From: CAVZTX01 sp963778375
Lineage (GTDB): Bacteria; Chloroflexota; Ktedonobacteria; Ktedonobacterales; Ktedonobacteraceae
Assembly: GCA_963778375.1 (NCBI GenBank)
Contig: CAVZTX010000013.1
Coordinates: forward strand, 113,740-177,739
Length of the DNA: 64,000 nucleotides
Reading direction: 5' to 3'
Part shown: positions 26,905 to 37,618 of the stretch, in pieces
How the letters are laid out: each line of letters begins with the position of its first letter
Numbering within the stretch: the first letter of the stretch is position 1
Notes under the pieces: generated by a model
Seen by the model: the letters and a program-made list of their open reading frames with translations, nothing else
Databases searched by the model: none
What the model was told of the DNA's origin: nothing
Made by a program: the position numbers and the translations under genes

Positions 26905-27702
26905 GTGCAACAAGATCATGAACCTTTAGAATGGCAATCCGTGCTGGATGGTTTACGAACCATCTATGTGGACACGGCACGTGCAGCCCTCGGCACAAAA
27001 GGAGTAGTAGCCTTCACCGATGGGGCATGCATCAAAAATCCTGGTGGACCGGCAGGCTGGAGTGCGATTCTGCTGCCGATTGACGACGTAATAGATGCCG
27101 AAGAGCGTCAAGGCGCTCAAGCTATCGAGTGCTTCGGTCACATTCCACAATCTCCAACTACTACCAATAACCGCGCAGAAATTGCAGCGGTGCTTGCTGT
27201 CTTATGCGTTGCCCCACCCGATGCCCCTTTGAAAATTTACAGTGATAGTGACTATACCATCAAGGTTGCACAGGGCGTCTTCAAGATGAAGGCCAATCCC
27301 GATCTATGGGACCTGTACCGCAAACTTCTCAATCATCGTAAAAGTCCAATTAGCTTCGAGTGGGTACGCGGGCACGCAGGTCATGATCTGAACGAGCGAG
27401 CCGATGAACTGGCGGGTTTAGGGGCCTGGAGTGGTGATAGAGCAGCCTACGAAAGATGGCAAGCTTCGACTATGCCTGAGGCCCGAAACCTGCTTCCACC
27501 AGCCGAACTTGCCGCGTTGCGCCAACAGGTGCAGAGACTCAAAACGTTTTTTGACAGTATCGCTACGGATAGTGCCCGCGTCGGTACCAACGAACGAACA
27601 TTTATCACCGATATGGCTAAACGCCTTCAGAAGAACAATTTTATGCCTTCAGCAGCTCAGAGCAACTGGGTCAAAGGATTAGTGAAGAAATATAGGGTCT
27701 AA
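26905..27702 (+). CDS. RNase H-fold protein with C-terminal extension
   Basis: About 265 residues from GTG 26905, preceded by AAGAGGAT. An RNase HI domain carries the four acidic catalytic residues: Asp in FTDGACIKNPGG, Glu in NNRAEIAAVL, Asp in IYSDSDYTIK, and Asp in GHAGHDLNERADELA. It should cut RNA in RNA/DNA hybrids. Beyond the domain is a ~95-residue helical tail with SFF-like basic residues at the end (NWVKGLVKKYRV), longer than a standard RNase HI of ~155. It probably shares the diacylglycerol kinase transcript. Confidence 0.82.
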   Translation: MQQDHEPLEWQSVLDGLRTIYVDTARAALGTKGVVAFTDGACIKNPGGPAGWSAILLPIDDVIDAEERQGAQAIECFGHIPQSPTTTNNRAEIAAVLAVLCVAPPDAPLKIYSDSDYTIKVAQGVFKMKANPDLWDLYRKLLNHRKSPISFEWVRGHAGHDLNERADELAGLGAWSGDRAAYERWQASTMPEARNLLPPAELAALRQQVQRLKTFFDSIATDSARVGTNERTFITDMAKRLQKNNFMPSAAQSNWVKGLVKKYRV

Positions 27703-27726
27703 GTGCAAGAAGATACTCTTTTCATT

Positions 27727-28407
27727 TTACACTTCAAAGGTCGTACCTTGTACAAAAACTCGGTAGCCAGCGGCGGCAGCTAAGCGAAGTGATGGAGTAT
27801 TCGAAGCTTCAGCACTGTACAGGGGAACGAGTCCTTCCTGGAGGATCATCTGCGTCCAGACGACAGTGGCGGCAAGTGCATATCCTTTTTGACGAGCTTC
27901 CGGTAAGGTATCTATGCCCAATTCACATGCCTGGATTGTACGACGGGAGCTATGTGCCAGGCTGAGCAACCGTCCATTCTGGATTATACCGACAAGTGGA
28001 TACGTCTCCTCACGAAGATAGTCATCTGATGAATTGGCCTGAAATGCTTCAACGAGTGGTCGGTCTTCATCGGTTAAGGGACGTGCGATATTGCGAGCAG
28101 TACTGCTATCGAGCTTTGGAAGTGCGCTCAAGTAAAGCGCCACTTCACGACTTACCCCTGGTATTTGGGTAACCGGTGGAGGAAGGGCTAACGCTTCGCT
28201 GGCTCGCAAACGCAGTACTTCACGTTCCTCCGCGCCAACATCAGGCCTCCAAACGTAGACACGAGCATCAGCAAGTTTGGCGACATAGAGCTTCCAGGCT
28301 GGCAGAAAACTCCCTGGCGTGAGTTCAATGTCATTCTGCTGAATGGGAGGAAGTTGCACGTCCCAAACGGCTTCGATATGCAAACGAAGTAATGCCTTAG
28401 TATCCAT
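27727..28407 (-). CDS. GNAT-family N-acetyltransferase
   Basis: About 226 residues from ATG 28407, which overlaps the stop of the upstream lipoprotein gene by 11 bases; the 54 residues upstream have no similarity. The C-terminal half has the GNAT acetyl-CoA loop as RQKGYALAATV (Q/RxxGxA) and the closing NTPSLRLAAAAGYR motif of the FR47-like group. The N-terminal half is poorly conserved. It probably acetylates a small molecule or protein; the substrate is unknown. Coupled translation with the secreted lipoprotein may be incidental. Confidence 0.75.
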   Translation of the reverse strand: MDTKALLRLHIEAVWDVQLPPIQQNDIELTPGSFLPAWKLYVAKLADARVYVWRPDVGAEEREVLRLRASEALALPPPVTQIPGVSREVALYLSALPKLDSSTARNIARPLTDEDRPLVEAFQANSSDDYLREETYPLVGIIQNGRLLSLAHSSRRTIQACELGIDTLPEARQKGYALAATVVWTQMILQEGLVPLYSAEASNTPSLRLAAAAGYRVFVQGTTFEV

Positions 28408-28927
28408 ACGGCGTGGCGGTACCGGATGACGTGCTCGTTCCTGATAGCATAGGGGTAGCGACAAACCATTTGCCGAACAATCCCTCGCCATTGGTCTGAC
28501 CAGCAGCCGTGTCTTTGGAGTACGTATAGAGGAAGTGCCCGTTATACTGGACCTGCGCGCCATTCGCATTTGTCACAACACTTAGGTTTCCCGGCAGAGT
28601 GGTTGCACTATGGGGTGCGCCTGTGCCAGGAAAGATCAGTGGTGGCCAGGTTCCGGTACAAGCTCCGGTACAGGCTGCATTTGTCGCTGTATCAGAGGTA
28701 AAGTAGTACAAAGTTAGGCCCTGAGAATTCGTGAGGATGGGCGTGGATTTCCCGCTGACCATTGCCGTAGCCGTCTTCACGATAGGTGGTACTATGATGG
28801 GAGCTGTGGTTGGAGTAACCACAATTTTACCATTAGAGCCTGTCGAGGTAGAACTACCGCATGCCGCAATGAACAAAGCTATAAAAAGAATACTTGGAAT
28901 TTGGACTAATCGTTTGAGACACAACAT
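28397..28927 (-). CDS. Secreted lipoprotein with COG4315/Lipoprotein_15 repeats
   Basis: A 176-residue lipoprotein. The signal peptide ends in the lipobox FIAACG (Cys23), followed by a Ser/Thr/Pro linker. The mature part holds the family's two repeats: LTLYYFTSDTATNAACTGACTGTWPPL and VQYNGHFLYTYSKDTAAGQTNGEGLFGKWFVATP, with the conserved Cys pair and WPPL. Function of the family is unknown; it occurs on the outer face of actinobacterial and Chloroflexota membranes. It is divergent from the CocE-type hydrolase gene. Confidence 0.85.
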   Translation of the reverse strand: MLCLKRLVQIPSILFIALFIAACGSSTSTGSNGKIVVTPTTAPIIVPPIVKTATAMVSGKSTPILTNSQGLTLYYFTSDTATNAACTGACTGTWPPLIFPGTGAPHSATTLPGNLSVVTNANGAQVQYNGHFLYTYSKDTAAGQTNGEGLFGKWFVATPMLSGTSTSSGTATPYGY

Positions 28928-29079
28928 CTGCGCGACCCCCTTTCATATCGAAATCCAGGTCAAAGATTCCTTCTCAATAGTAATTACGTAAGGAAACTAC
29001 ATTCAGTCTCTTAGCAACTTCTCTTCAGGTGATAAAATGCCCATAAACGTATACTATTTCAAATACAGAGGAACGTTCA

Positions 29080-30764
29080 ATGACGATACAAACGGTCTAC
29101 GAGGTGCGCACTGAATTTGACGTGCGCGTCCCAATGCGCGATGGCACCACGCTCTCAGCCGATATTTATCATCCTATTTTCCCTTCAGGAAAAACGGAAA
29201 AATGGCCTGTCATTCTGGAGCGCACACCCTATGTAAAAGCTAGCGAGCGCATGCTAGAAAGAGCGAGGTATTGTGCAAAGCATGGATATGTTTTCGTGGC
29301 TATGGATGTTCGGGGGCGAGGCGACTCTGATGGCGAATTTGTGCCGTATCTCAATGATGGACGAGATGGCTATGATGCCATCGAGTGGTGCGCTGCGCAG
29401 GAGTGGTCAAATGGCAACGTCGGAACGCAGGGTAGTTCATATCCAGGCCGTATTCAATGGCTGGCTGCGCTTGAACAGCCACCACATCTCAAGGCCATGG
29501 TGGTGCGGGTTACACCTTCGGATCCGTTTGTAGAGACGCCAACCGGCTTGCCTGCCCCCATGCACCTCTGCTGGCTGCACTTCGTGAGTGGGCGTGTCAA
29601 CCAATTGATGGAAGCTGTGAATTGGTCGCCAGTATATGAACACCTTCCTCTTTTAACGATGGATGAACGAGGCAGGACACCACAATGTCCACTGGCGTAC
29701 GGATATAGAGCATGCGCAGCTTGACGACTATTGGGCACCCCTTTGCTACCAGCATAAATTCGAACGTGTGAACGTGCCGGTGCTGCATATCTCAGGCTGG
29801 TACGATGACGAGCAAATTGGAACGCCGCTTAACTTTATCGGCATGACAGAACATGGCAGCAACACCTGAAGCGCGTGCCAACCAGCGCCTGCTGATGGGT
29901 CCGTGGGGCCACGCGGTCAACACTGAATCAAAAATGGGCGAAGTCGACTTTGGACCGCAATCATTGATCGATCTACGTGGCGAAGAATTGCGCTGGTTTG
30001 ATCGCTGGCTGAAAGATCCCACAAAGGACGCTGCTCGCAATGAACAGCCTCCCGTACGCATCTTCGTGATGGGCACGAACCAATGGCGTGACGAACATGA
30101 ATGGCCGATTGCCCGCACTCAGTGGACAACATACTACCTTCACAGCGAAGGGCGTGCTAATAGCCGCTTTGGTAATGGCACCCTCTCAACAACCACACCA
30201 GGCGCAGATGAGCGTTGCGACAGCTACTCCTACGACCCCGCACGCCCCGTCCCTTTCATCACAGAACCCACATCGTCGCAAATCGGTGGTCCTGACGACT
30301 ACGCAGCCATTGAACGACGTGACGATGTGCTGGTTTACGTAACGGAGCCACTCGGCGAAGATATTGAGGTTACAGGCCCCATCCGTGTGGATTTGTACGC
30401 GTCATCCTCTGCTCTTGATACCGACTTCACTGCCAAACTGGTAGATATCTGGCCAACCGGATTCACTCAACGTCTATGCGATGGCATGGTGCGAGCGCGT
30501 TTCCGCGAAGGGATGGATCGACCATCACTGATCGAACCGGGGCGAATTTACCATTACTCCATTGATTGTTGGAATACTGCTCAGGTGTTCAAAGCCGGGC
30601 ATAGGATTGGGTTGGAGATTAGTTCAAGTGCATTTCCGAAGTATGATCGGAATTTGAATACGGGTGCGCCTTTGGGAGTGACGACGGAGATGATGGTGGC
30701 GGAGCAGAGGATTTATCATGATGCTGAGCATCCATCAATGCTGGTGTTGCCTGTGATACTATAG
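29080..30764 (+). pseudogene. CocE/NonD-family alpha/beta hydrolase, interrupted by two frameshifts
   Basis: A serine hydrolase of the cocaine esterase/X-Pro dipeptidyl peptidase S15 family. The first frame (to about 29690) includes the nucleophile motif GTQGSSYPG, preceded by VFVAMDVRGRGDSDGEF. The second frame carries AGHHNVHWRTDIEHAQLDDYW and HISGWYDDEQIGTPLNF with the catalytic Asp; the third (from about 29860) gives ATPEARANQRLLMGPWGHAVN with the catalytic His and the C-terminal jelly-roll domain. Each shift is one surplus base, near 29680 and 29856. The start follows GAGGAA. Joined, it would be a near-normal 560-residue enzyme, so the breaks are either recent or artefacts. Confidence 0.83.
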
Positions 30765-30800
30765 AGCTAAATTGTACTTTGTAAAATGACAGGAGCCGAA

Positions 30801-31220
30801 ATGACTGACCAAAACGCCTACAACCGTCAATTGATAGATGAATTCCGTGCGAGTAGAGGTAAACCCGGCGGGCCAATGAATGGCAGGGCCTTGCTCTTAC
30901 TCACAACTACAGGGGCTAAGAGTGGCCAACTCCGTACAACGCCGATGATGTATATACGCGTTGACGACCAACTACTGGTGATCGCATCCAATGCAGGTGC
31001 ACCGTCTCACCCTGACTGGTATCGCAATCTGGTGGCTCATCCGGAAGTTACCGTCGAGGTAGGGAATGAGACCTTCAATGCTATCGCCATCGTCACGGAG
31101 GGCACTGAACGGCAAAGGCTATGGACGAGGGTAGTTGAGCAATACCCATTTTTTGCCGATCATCAGGCGAAAGTGGCCCGTCAGATTCCCGTGATTGTGT
31201 TGAAACGACGGGAGGGCTAG
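30801..31220 (+). CDS. Deazaflavin-dependent nitroreductase-family protein (Ddn-like)
   Basis: About 139 residues from ATG 30801, preceded by AGGAG. The family pattern is clear: GKPGGPMNGRALLLLTTTGAKSGQLRTTPMMYIRVDDQLLVIASNAGAPSHPDWYRNLVAHPEVTVEVG. Members bind F420 or a flavin and reduce quinones or nitro compounds. F420 use fits Actinobacteria and Chloroflexota but is not proven here. It stands between the hydrolase and the xylanase on the same strand, with short gaps. Confidence 0.9.
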   Translation: MTDQNAYNRQLIDEFRASRGKPGGPMNGRALLLLTTTGAKSGQLRTTPMMYIRVDDQLLVIASNAGAPSHPDWYRNLVAHPEVTVEVGNETFNAIAIVTEGTERQRLWTRVVEQYPFFADHQAKVARQIPVIVLKRREG

Positions 31221-31241
31221 TGTCGCTTAGGAGTCTCCTGG

Positions 31242-32318
31242 ATGCGCAAAATACATATCAATTCAGGTATTTTCGTTGCCCTGCTTCTCTTGCTACTGAT
31301 CTTCTCTTGTGCTCCGGCTCCGGCACAGAGCAGCCTTCCACCTGTTCCTACAACCGGTTTATCGTTGCGTACACTTGCTCAGTCACATGACATTTCAATT
31401 GGGGCAGCGGTAAACGTACAAGCCTTACAAAGCGATCCACAATACAGGGACACGCTGGCTCGTGAGTTTAACATGGTAACCCCCGAGAACGCGATGAAAT
31501 TTGCTGCTACCGAGCCGGAGCGCAACTTCTATACCTTTAAGGATGCAGATGCCATTGTTGCCTTTGCAAAAGCGCATGCAATGGAGGTACGCGGTCACAA
31601 CTTGGTATGGTATCAAGCGCTTCCCTCATGGCTGACCAAAGGAACCTTTTCTCGTAGTGAACTAATGACGATTCTCAAGGACCATATTTTTGCAGTTGTA
31701 TCGCACTACCGGGGTCAGGTGAATATCTGGGATGTGGTGAACGAAGCGCTTGATGACAATGGCGCATTGAGAGACTCGATCTGGTTGCGAGGCATCGGCC
31801 CCGACTATATTGACTGGGCTTTCCGCTGGGCGCACGAGGCAAACCCGCAGGCCCGCCTCTTTTACAATGACTATGGAGGTGAGGGACTCGGTCAAAAATC
31901 AGACGCAATTTATCGCCTGTTGAAGGGACTTCTGCAACGTGGTGTGCCAATTAATGGTGTGGGTTTGCAAATGCATGTAAGCATCGATGCGTACCCAAAT
32001 CCCCAGGATGTGCTAGCGAACATGAATCGTCTCGCTGCCCTGGGATTGGAAGTGCAAATCACGGAGATGGACGTAGAAATTCAAAATGATCATCGGCCAA
32101 TGGAGCAGAGGCTGACGGTACAAGCGCAAGTATACCGAGAGATGCTTAAGGCATGCCTCTCTGATAAGAACTGTACAGGATTTGTCATGTGGGGCTTTAC
32201 CGACCGCTATTCCTGGATTCCCCAGTTTACAGGCCATCCCGATGCGCCACTTATTTTCGATCAGTCGTATCGGCCTAAGCCTGCTTATAATGGGCTTGTT
32301 GAGGTATTGAAGATGTAG
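31242..32318 (+). CDS. Endo-1,4-beta-xylanase, glycoside hydrolase family 10
   Basis: A 358-residue secreted GH10 enzyme hydrolysing xylan by a retaining mechanism. The acid/base is Glu168 (WDVVNEALDD) and the nucleophile is Glu275 (VQITEMDV). Also present are the VTPENAMKF and VRGHNLVWYQALPSW segments. The N-terminus is a hydrophobic signal ending LLIFSCAPAPAQS; Cys23 could be lipidated, which would tether the enzyme to the cell. There is a single catalytic domain with no carbohydrate-binding module. Xylo-oligosaccharides could feed the window's sugar pathways, but no direct link is shown. Confidence 0.93.
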   Translation: MRKIHINSGIFVALLLLLLIFSCAPAPAQSSLPPVPTTGLSLRTLAQSHDISIGAAVNVQALQSDPQYRDTLAREFNMVTPENAMKFAATEPERNFYTFKDADAIVAFAKAHAMEVRGHNLVWYQALPSWLTKGTFSRSELMTILKDHIFAVVSHYRGQVNIWDVVNEALDDNGALRDSIWLRGIGPDYIDWAFRWAHEANPQARLFYNDYGGEGLGQKSDAIYRLLKGLLQRGVPINGVGLQMHVSIDAYPNPQDVLANMNRLAALGLEVQITEMDVEIQNDHRPMEQRLTVQAQVYREMLKACLSDKNCTGFVMWGFTDRYSWIPQFTGHPDAPLIFDQSYRPKPAYNGLVEVLKM

Positions 32319-32461
32319 ACCCTAATTTTCTTCAACTTGTTTCCCCTCGCTTGACAATCCCCACCTCTGTACATGATGATAGATACATAACTTATATTGA
32401 CCATCAAGGAATACACGAAGATCGTATACTCGCTTCCAGCCACTTTCAAGGGAACTCAAGC

Positions 32462-33490
32462 ATGACTACAACCAAAAGACGAGCCGAATCGGAAAATGTA
32501 GGGGCACAATTGATTGCACCTGTTCTGACACCTGAGACCACTGCTGAACGCAATCCAGGTATGCCTCTAGATATGGATTGGGTGCGCCAGGTACGCGTCA
32601 ATCGTAGTGCGGTCGAGCGACGTGCTGCCACTCTACCCACACGCCGTACCGTCAAGAAAGAATGGCAGACGGCATGGCTGCTGCGGGCCATTACCTGTAT
32701 TGACCTCACTACGCTGTCGGGAGATGACACACCCGGCAATGTCCTGCGCCTCTGTGCAAAGGCGCGTCAGCCTGTGCGGCAGGACTTGCTAGAGGCGTTG
32801 GGAGTAGGTAATCTGGATCTGAAGGTTGGAGCAGTCTGCGTCTATCATAATCTTGTTCCCGTTGCCGTCGAAGCTCTGCAAGGTTCGGGCATTCCTGTCG
32901 CTGCCGTTTCGACGGGTTTTCCCGCCGGTCAGAATCCCTTTGAGCAGAAGCTTGAGGAGATAGCTGCGTCGGTGAAAGCTGGAGCCGCCGAAATTGATAT
33001 TGTGATTTCTCGCGCTCATGTGCTGACAGGCAATTGGCAAGCACTTTACGATGAAGTGCAAGCTTTTCGTGCTGCTTGTGGAGATGCACATATGAAGACC
33101 ATTCTTGCCACGCACGAACTTGCCACCCTGCGCAATGTGGAGATGGCAAGCCTAGTGTGTATGATGGCGGGCGCTGATTTCATTAAAACCTCCACTGGAA
33201 AAGAGGCCGTCAATGCGACGTTGCCCGTAGGGGTAGTGATGGTGCGAGCGATTCGTGATTACTTTGAACGCACCGGCTATAAAGTAGGCTTCAAACCGGC
33301 TGGCGGCATTCGCAGTGCTAAGGCATCGCTTGATTGGCTGATCTTGATGAAAGAGGAACTAGGCGGAGATTGGTTGAGTAACAGGCTTTTCCGTATCGGT
33401 GCGAGTGGTCTGCTCTCAGATATCGAGCGGCAGCTTTCGTACTTTGTTACCGGCCACTATGCAGCGGCACATTATAACCCAATGGTGTAG
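32462..33490 (+). CDS. deoC: Deoxyribose-phosphate aldolase, animal-type long form
   Basis: About 342 residues from ATG 32462, which follows AAGGGAA. It splits 2-deoxyribose-5-phosphate into glyceraldehyde-3-P and acetaldehyde. The Schiff-base lysine is in DFIKTSTGKE and the proton-relay lysine in VGFKPAGGIR. The N-terminal ~80-residue extension and the C-terminal KEELGGDWLSNRLFRIGASGLLSDIERQL...VTGHYAAAHY resemble eukaryotic DERA more than the ~220-residue bacterial enzyme. The next gene is a double aldehyde dehydrogenase, well placed to oxidise the acetaldehyde. A TTGACA at 32351-32356 may be its -35. Confidence 0.92.
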   Translation: MTTTKRRAESENVGAQLIAPVLTPETTAERNPGMPLDMDWVRQVRVNRSAVERRAATLPTRRTVKKEWQTAWLLRAITCIDLTTLSGDDTPGNVLRLCAKARQPVRQDLLEALGVGNLDLKVGAVCVYHNLVPVAVEALQGSGIPVAAVSTGFPAGQNPFEQKLEEIAASVKAGAAEIDIVISRAHVLTGNWQALYDEVQAFRAACGDAHMKTILATHELATLRNVEMASLVCMMAGADFIKTSTGKEAVNATLPVGVVMVRAIRDYFERTGYKVGFKPAGGIRSAKASLDWLILMKEELGGDWLSNRLFRIGASGLLSDIERQLSYFVTGHYAAAHYNPMV

Positions 33491-33628
33491 TTGCAGTTCC
33501 TCATTGCAGTCCCCTCAAGCGGGGCAGGAAAACAGGTGGTCAGGGGGTGACCGGGCCGCTCCTCTTGAGCACAAGCATACATCTGACATCCGAAAAGGTC
33601 AAGTGGGTATACATTAGGGAGGCGCATT

Positions 33629-36098
33629 ATGAACGTTATGGACATCTTCGAGACGATGGAATATGGTCCTGCACCAGAATCTGCTGCTCCTGGCGCTGGC
33701 ATGGATTTCGGAACACCAGCCCTTTGGTCTCTTCATCAATAACCAATGGGTCAAACCTGCCAGTGGTCAGTATCTTGAAAGCATTAATCCTTCAAACAGA
33801 AAGCCTTTGGCAAAGGTAGCCGCCGCTAATAGTGCCGATGTTGATGCGGCGGTAGCCGCAGCACGCACAGCCTTTGAAACATGGGGCAAGACGCCGGGAC
33901 ATGTACGTGCCCGCTATATGTACGCGATTGCGCGTCATATCCAGAAACACTCGCGCCTGCTTGCAGTGCTGGAGTCAATGGACAATGGTAAGCCCATCCG
34001 CGAAACGCGTGACCTTGACATCCCACTGGTTGCTCGCCACTTCTACTATCACGCGGGTTGGGCGCAACTCATGGCGTCGGAACTGCTAAACTACGAGCCT
34101 GTAGGCGTGGTGGGACAGATTATTCCCTGGAATTTCCCGTTACTCATGATGGCATGGAAGATAGCGCCTGCACTGGCAATGGGGAATACGGTCGTACTAA
34201 AACCGGCCCGTTATACATCGCTGACTGCGCTCAAATTTGCTGAAATCTTGCAGGAGATTGGCCTGCCTCCGGGGGTAGTCAATATTCTGACGGGCGAAGC
34301 ATCGCAGGTTGGCGAGGCACTTGTGCGCCATCCAGACGTCAATAAAATCGCCTTTACCGGTTCCACCGATGTAGGTCGCAGCATTCGACGCGCTACGGCT
34401 GGCTCAGGCAAAAAGCTCTCGCTCGAATTGGGTGGCAAGTCACCCTTTATAGTGTTCGATGACGCCGATCTGGATAGCGTGGTTGAAGGGGTGGTCGATG
34501 CCATCTGGTTTAACCAGGGACAGGTTTGTTGTGCAGGCTCGCGCTTGCTGGTACAGGAAAATATTGCTGAGCGCCTAATTGAAAAGCTGCGCGTGCGCAT
34601 GGAGCATCTGCGCATTGGCGATCCACTCGACAAGGCGGTGGATATTGGAGCAATCGTCTCGCCAGGCCAACTCAAAGAAATTCAACGTTTGGTGAATCAG
34701 GGCGTCGAGGAAGGCGCGGTAATGTGGCAGCCATCCTGGGCCTGCCCTACTGAGGGCTACTTCTTCCCGCCGACATTGTTCACGAACGTCTCGCCAGCTA
34801 CCACCATTGCGCAGGTCGAAATCTTCGGTCCGGTGCTCGTCTCGATGACTTTCCGCACGCCTGCTGAGGCGGTGGAACTCGCGAATAACACACGCTATGG
34901 ACTGGCGGCTGGTGTCTGGAGCGAAAACATCAACCTCGCGTTGGATATTGCCCCGAAGCTGAAAGCTGGCACCGTCTGGATTAACTGCACCAACCTCTTT
35001 GATGCCTCCAGCGGCTTTGGCGGCTATCGCGAAAGTGGCTTTGGACGTGAGGGCGGCAAAGAAGGCTTGTATGAGTACATACGCCCGAAATGGAAGGTCG
35101 CCGAATCGACATCTTCAGAAGAACTTCATATAGCCGAAGACTCTACACCTTCTAACGGCTCTCGTCCTTCGGCGGACGAGGATGAAGAAAATGAGGCGAG
35201 CGATTCTGCTGTTGCAACCTATTCCTCAAATGGACATCGCTTGACGCTTCCTGCTATTGATCGAACGCCAAAACTGTTCATTGGGGGCAAGCAGGTGCGG
35301 CCGGATAGCGGTTATAGCCGCAATATGTATGATCCTGAAGGACATCTGATTGGGCAGGTGGGTGAAGGTAATCGCAAGGATGTTCGTAACGCGGTCGAAG
35401 CCGCGCATACCGCGAGTGGCTGGGCGGTTGGCACTACGCATAATCGCGCGCAGATCCTCTACTACATTGCAGAAAATCTTTCGGAACGTGAAGAAGAATT
35501 TGCACGCCGCATTGTGCAGCAAACCGGACGTTCCTATGCTAGCGCGATAGACGAAGTTGAGGCTGCCATCTCCCGACTTTTCAGCTATGCGGCCTGGACG
35601 GATAAGTTTGAGGGAGTTGTGCATCGACCACCTCTGCGAGGTGCCGTGCTAGCTATGCCGGAGGCTATCGGCGTTATTGGGATAGCGTGTCCAGAAGAGT
35701 ATCCTTTGGTTGGCTTTATCTCGCTGGTTGTTCCCGCTATCGCTATGGGTAATACAGTGGTAGCCATTCCGTCGCAGTCTTCGCCTTTGAGCGCGACCGA
35801 TTGCTATCAGGTGCTGGAGACATCCGATCTACCCTCGGGTGTAGTAAACATTGTTACTGGTGACCGGGATATCCTTAGCCAGGTACTCGCTGATCACGAT
35901 GATGTAGACGCCATATGGTACTTCGGTCCTGCCGAAGGCTGTAAGCGTGTCGAGCTGGCCTCGGCTGGGAATATGAAGCGTACCTGGGTCAACTATGGCC
36001 ACCCTCGTAGCTGGTTAGATGTTGTGCAGGGAGAGGGCGAAGAGTTCTTGCACGAATCTACGCAGGTGAAGAATATCTGGATACCATATGGGGAGTAG
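33629..36098 (+). pseudogene. Double aldehyde dehydrogenase paired with deoC, one frameshift near the 5' end
   Basis: Two ALDH modules in one ~820-residue chain. Module 1 has the catalytic Glu (LELGGKSP) and Cys (QGQVCCAGS). Module 2 (about residues 530-820) has the NAD-binding half (KLFIGGKQVRP...) but ends QGEGEEFLHESTQVKNIWIPYGE and lacks the catalytic Cys and Glu, so it is probably structural. The family N-terminus (MNVMDIFETMEYGPAPESAAP) starts at ATG 33629 behind AGGGAGG, but one extra G near 33690 moves the frame; the rest is open to 36098. Translation from a downstream ATG (33663) would still give most of the protein. Probable acetaldehyde oxidation after DeoC. Confidence 0.82.
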
Positions 36099-36161
36099 CA
36101 AACGAGGGAATAATCTTTAGAGGCCAGATTGATTGCCCTTGATGAGGGAGGCTTCTCATCT

Positions 36162-37616
36162 ATGGTGCTTAAAATTTATAATACGTTGAGCCGTCAAAAA
36201 GAAGCGTTTGTTCCCTGGCACCCCGCTCATGTTACGATGTATGTCTGCGGAGTGACTGTATACGCCAGCAGCCATATTGGTCATGCTATGAGTGCGCTCA
36301 CCTTTGATATGATCAGACGTTACCTGGAATATCGGAACTACGAGGTGAGACATGTCCTGAATTTTACAGATATTGATGATAAAATTATTCAACGTGCTCA
36401 GGCTGAGCAGATTGATTGGCACGCGCTGACCGAGCGGTACATACACCAGTATCTGGAATGGATGGACGCCCTCAATGTTCAGCGAGCCACGGTATATCCT
36501 CGCGCAACAGAAGAAATGAGTGGGATCATCGAGGCCATTGGAGACCTGATCGCCAAAGACTATGCCTACGAGTTGAAGGGCGACGTATACTACCGGATTA
36601 CCCGCAAACCAGAATATGGTGAGTTAAAGCACCAGAGTTTGGACGAGTTGCGAGCTGGGGCACGTGTGGAAAGAGACGAGGACAAAGAAAACGCGCTTGA
36701 TTTTGCCCTGTGGAAAGCGGCTAAGCCAAGCGAACCTTATTGGGCGAGTCCCTGGGGCAATGGACGGCCAGGCTGGCATATTGAATGTTCAGTGATGGTG
36801 TTGCACCACCTGGGTGCCCAAATTGACCTGCATGGTGGTGGTAGCGACTTGATTTTTCCACATCACGAAAATGAAATTGCCCAGAGTGAAGCACTCACTA
36901 ATAGGCGTCCTTTTGTGAAATACTGGGCGCATAACGGGATGCTCCAGGCCAAAACTTCGAGTGAGGCAGATGGCACTTATCGAGTGGAGAAGATGTCTAA
37001 GTCACTTGGCAATACGCTTTCGGTGGACAAGTTATTGGCAATGGGTGATCCTGATATGTTGCGTATGTTCGTGCTCGGTTCGCACTACCGCAAGCCACTC
37101 AGCTATACGGATGAAAGTTTTGATCTGGCTCTGCGCAATCTGAAACGTCTCAAAAAAGCGTTCGCGCTGGAAGAAGGCTGGCCTGATGTACCTTCGGTTG
37201 CGGGTGATGCCACAGCGACTGCTGCTTTGGAGCAGGCAACGTACACGGCGCGGATTGGCTTTGAGAACGCGATGGATGATGATTTTAACGCTCCCGTGGC
37301 CCTGGCTTGCCTGTTTGAGCTTTCCACTGAGATTTTCAAAGGACGGAGTGCCAATGCCAGTGGGAAGGCTATCGATCTTGCTCGCGCAACGTTAGCTGAG
37401 TTGGGCGGCGTACTGGGGTTACGCATGAAAGCACTCCCGCTCCAGAGTCGTTCTCAGGACAGTGAGCCTTTCATTACCCTGTTGGTGGATATTCGCCGCG
37501 AACTCAAAGCTGCTCGCCAGTTCGCTTTGGCTGACCGGATCCGAGAGCAACTTAAGCAACTCGGTGTGAAGTTGGAGGACCGAGCAGAAGGCACAAGTTG
37601 GAAGTTTGAGCGGTGA
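36162..37616 (+). CDS. cysS: Cysteinyl-tRNA synthetase
   Basis: A 484-residue class I synthetase charging tRNA-Cys. HIGH-type motif HIGHA is at 38-42 and the KMSKS loop in EKMSKSLGN. Zinc ligands are Cys29 (YVCGVTVY), the Cys in WHIECS, and His/Glu in PHHENE. The DALR-type anticodon region ends the chain. I use ATG 36162; GAGGGAGG is 12 bases upstream, while an upstream in-frame start would place the ribosome site inside the gene. Normal length. It follows the aldehyde dehydrogenase by about 60 nt and ends two bases from a convergent gene. Confidence 0.95.
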   Translation: MVLKIYNTLSRQKEAFVPWHPAHVTMYVCGVTVYASSHIGHAMSALTFDMIRRYLEYRNYEVRHVLNFTDIDDKIIQRAQAEQIDWHALTERYIHQYLEWMDALNVQRATVYPRATEEMSGIIEAIGDLIAKDYAYELKGDVYYRITRKPEYGELKHQSLDELRAGARVERDEDKENALDFALWKAAKPSEPYWASPWGNGRPGWHIECSVMVLHHLGAQIDLHGGGSDLIFPHHENEIAQSEALTNRRPFVKYWAHNGMLQAKTSSEADGTYRVEKMSKSLGNTLSVDKLLAMGDPDMLRMFVLGSHYRKPLSYTDESFDLALRNLKRLKKAFALEEGWPDVPSVAGDATATAALEQATYTARIGFENAMDDDFNAPVALACLFELSTEIFKGRSANASGKAIDLARATLAELGGVLGLRMKALPLQSRSQDSEPFITLLVDIRRELKAARQFALADRIREQLKQLGVKLEDRAEGTSWKFER

Positions 37617-37618
37617 TG

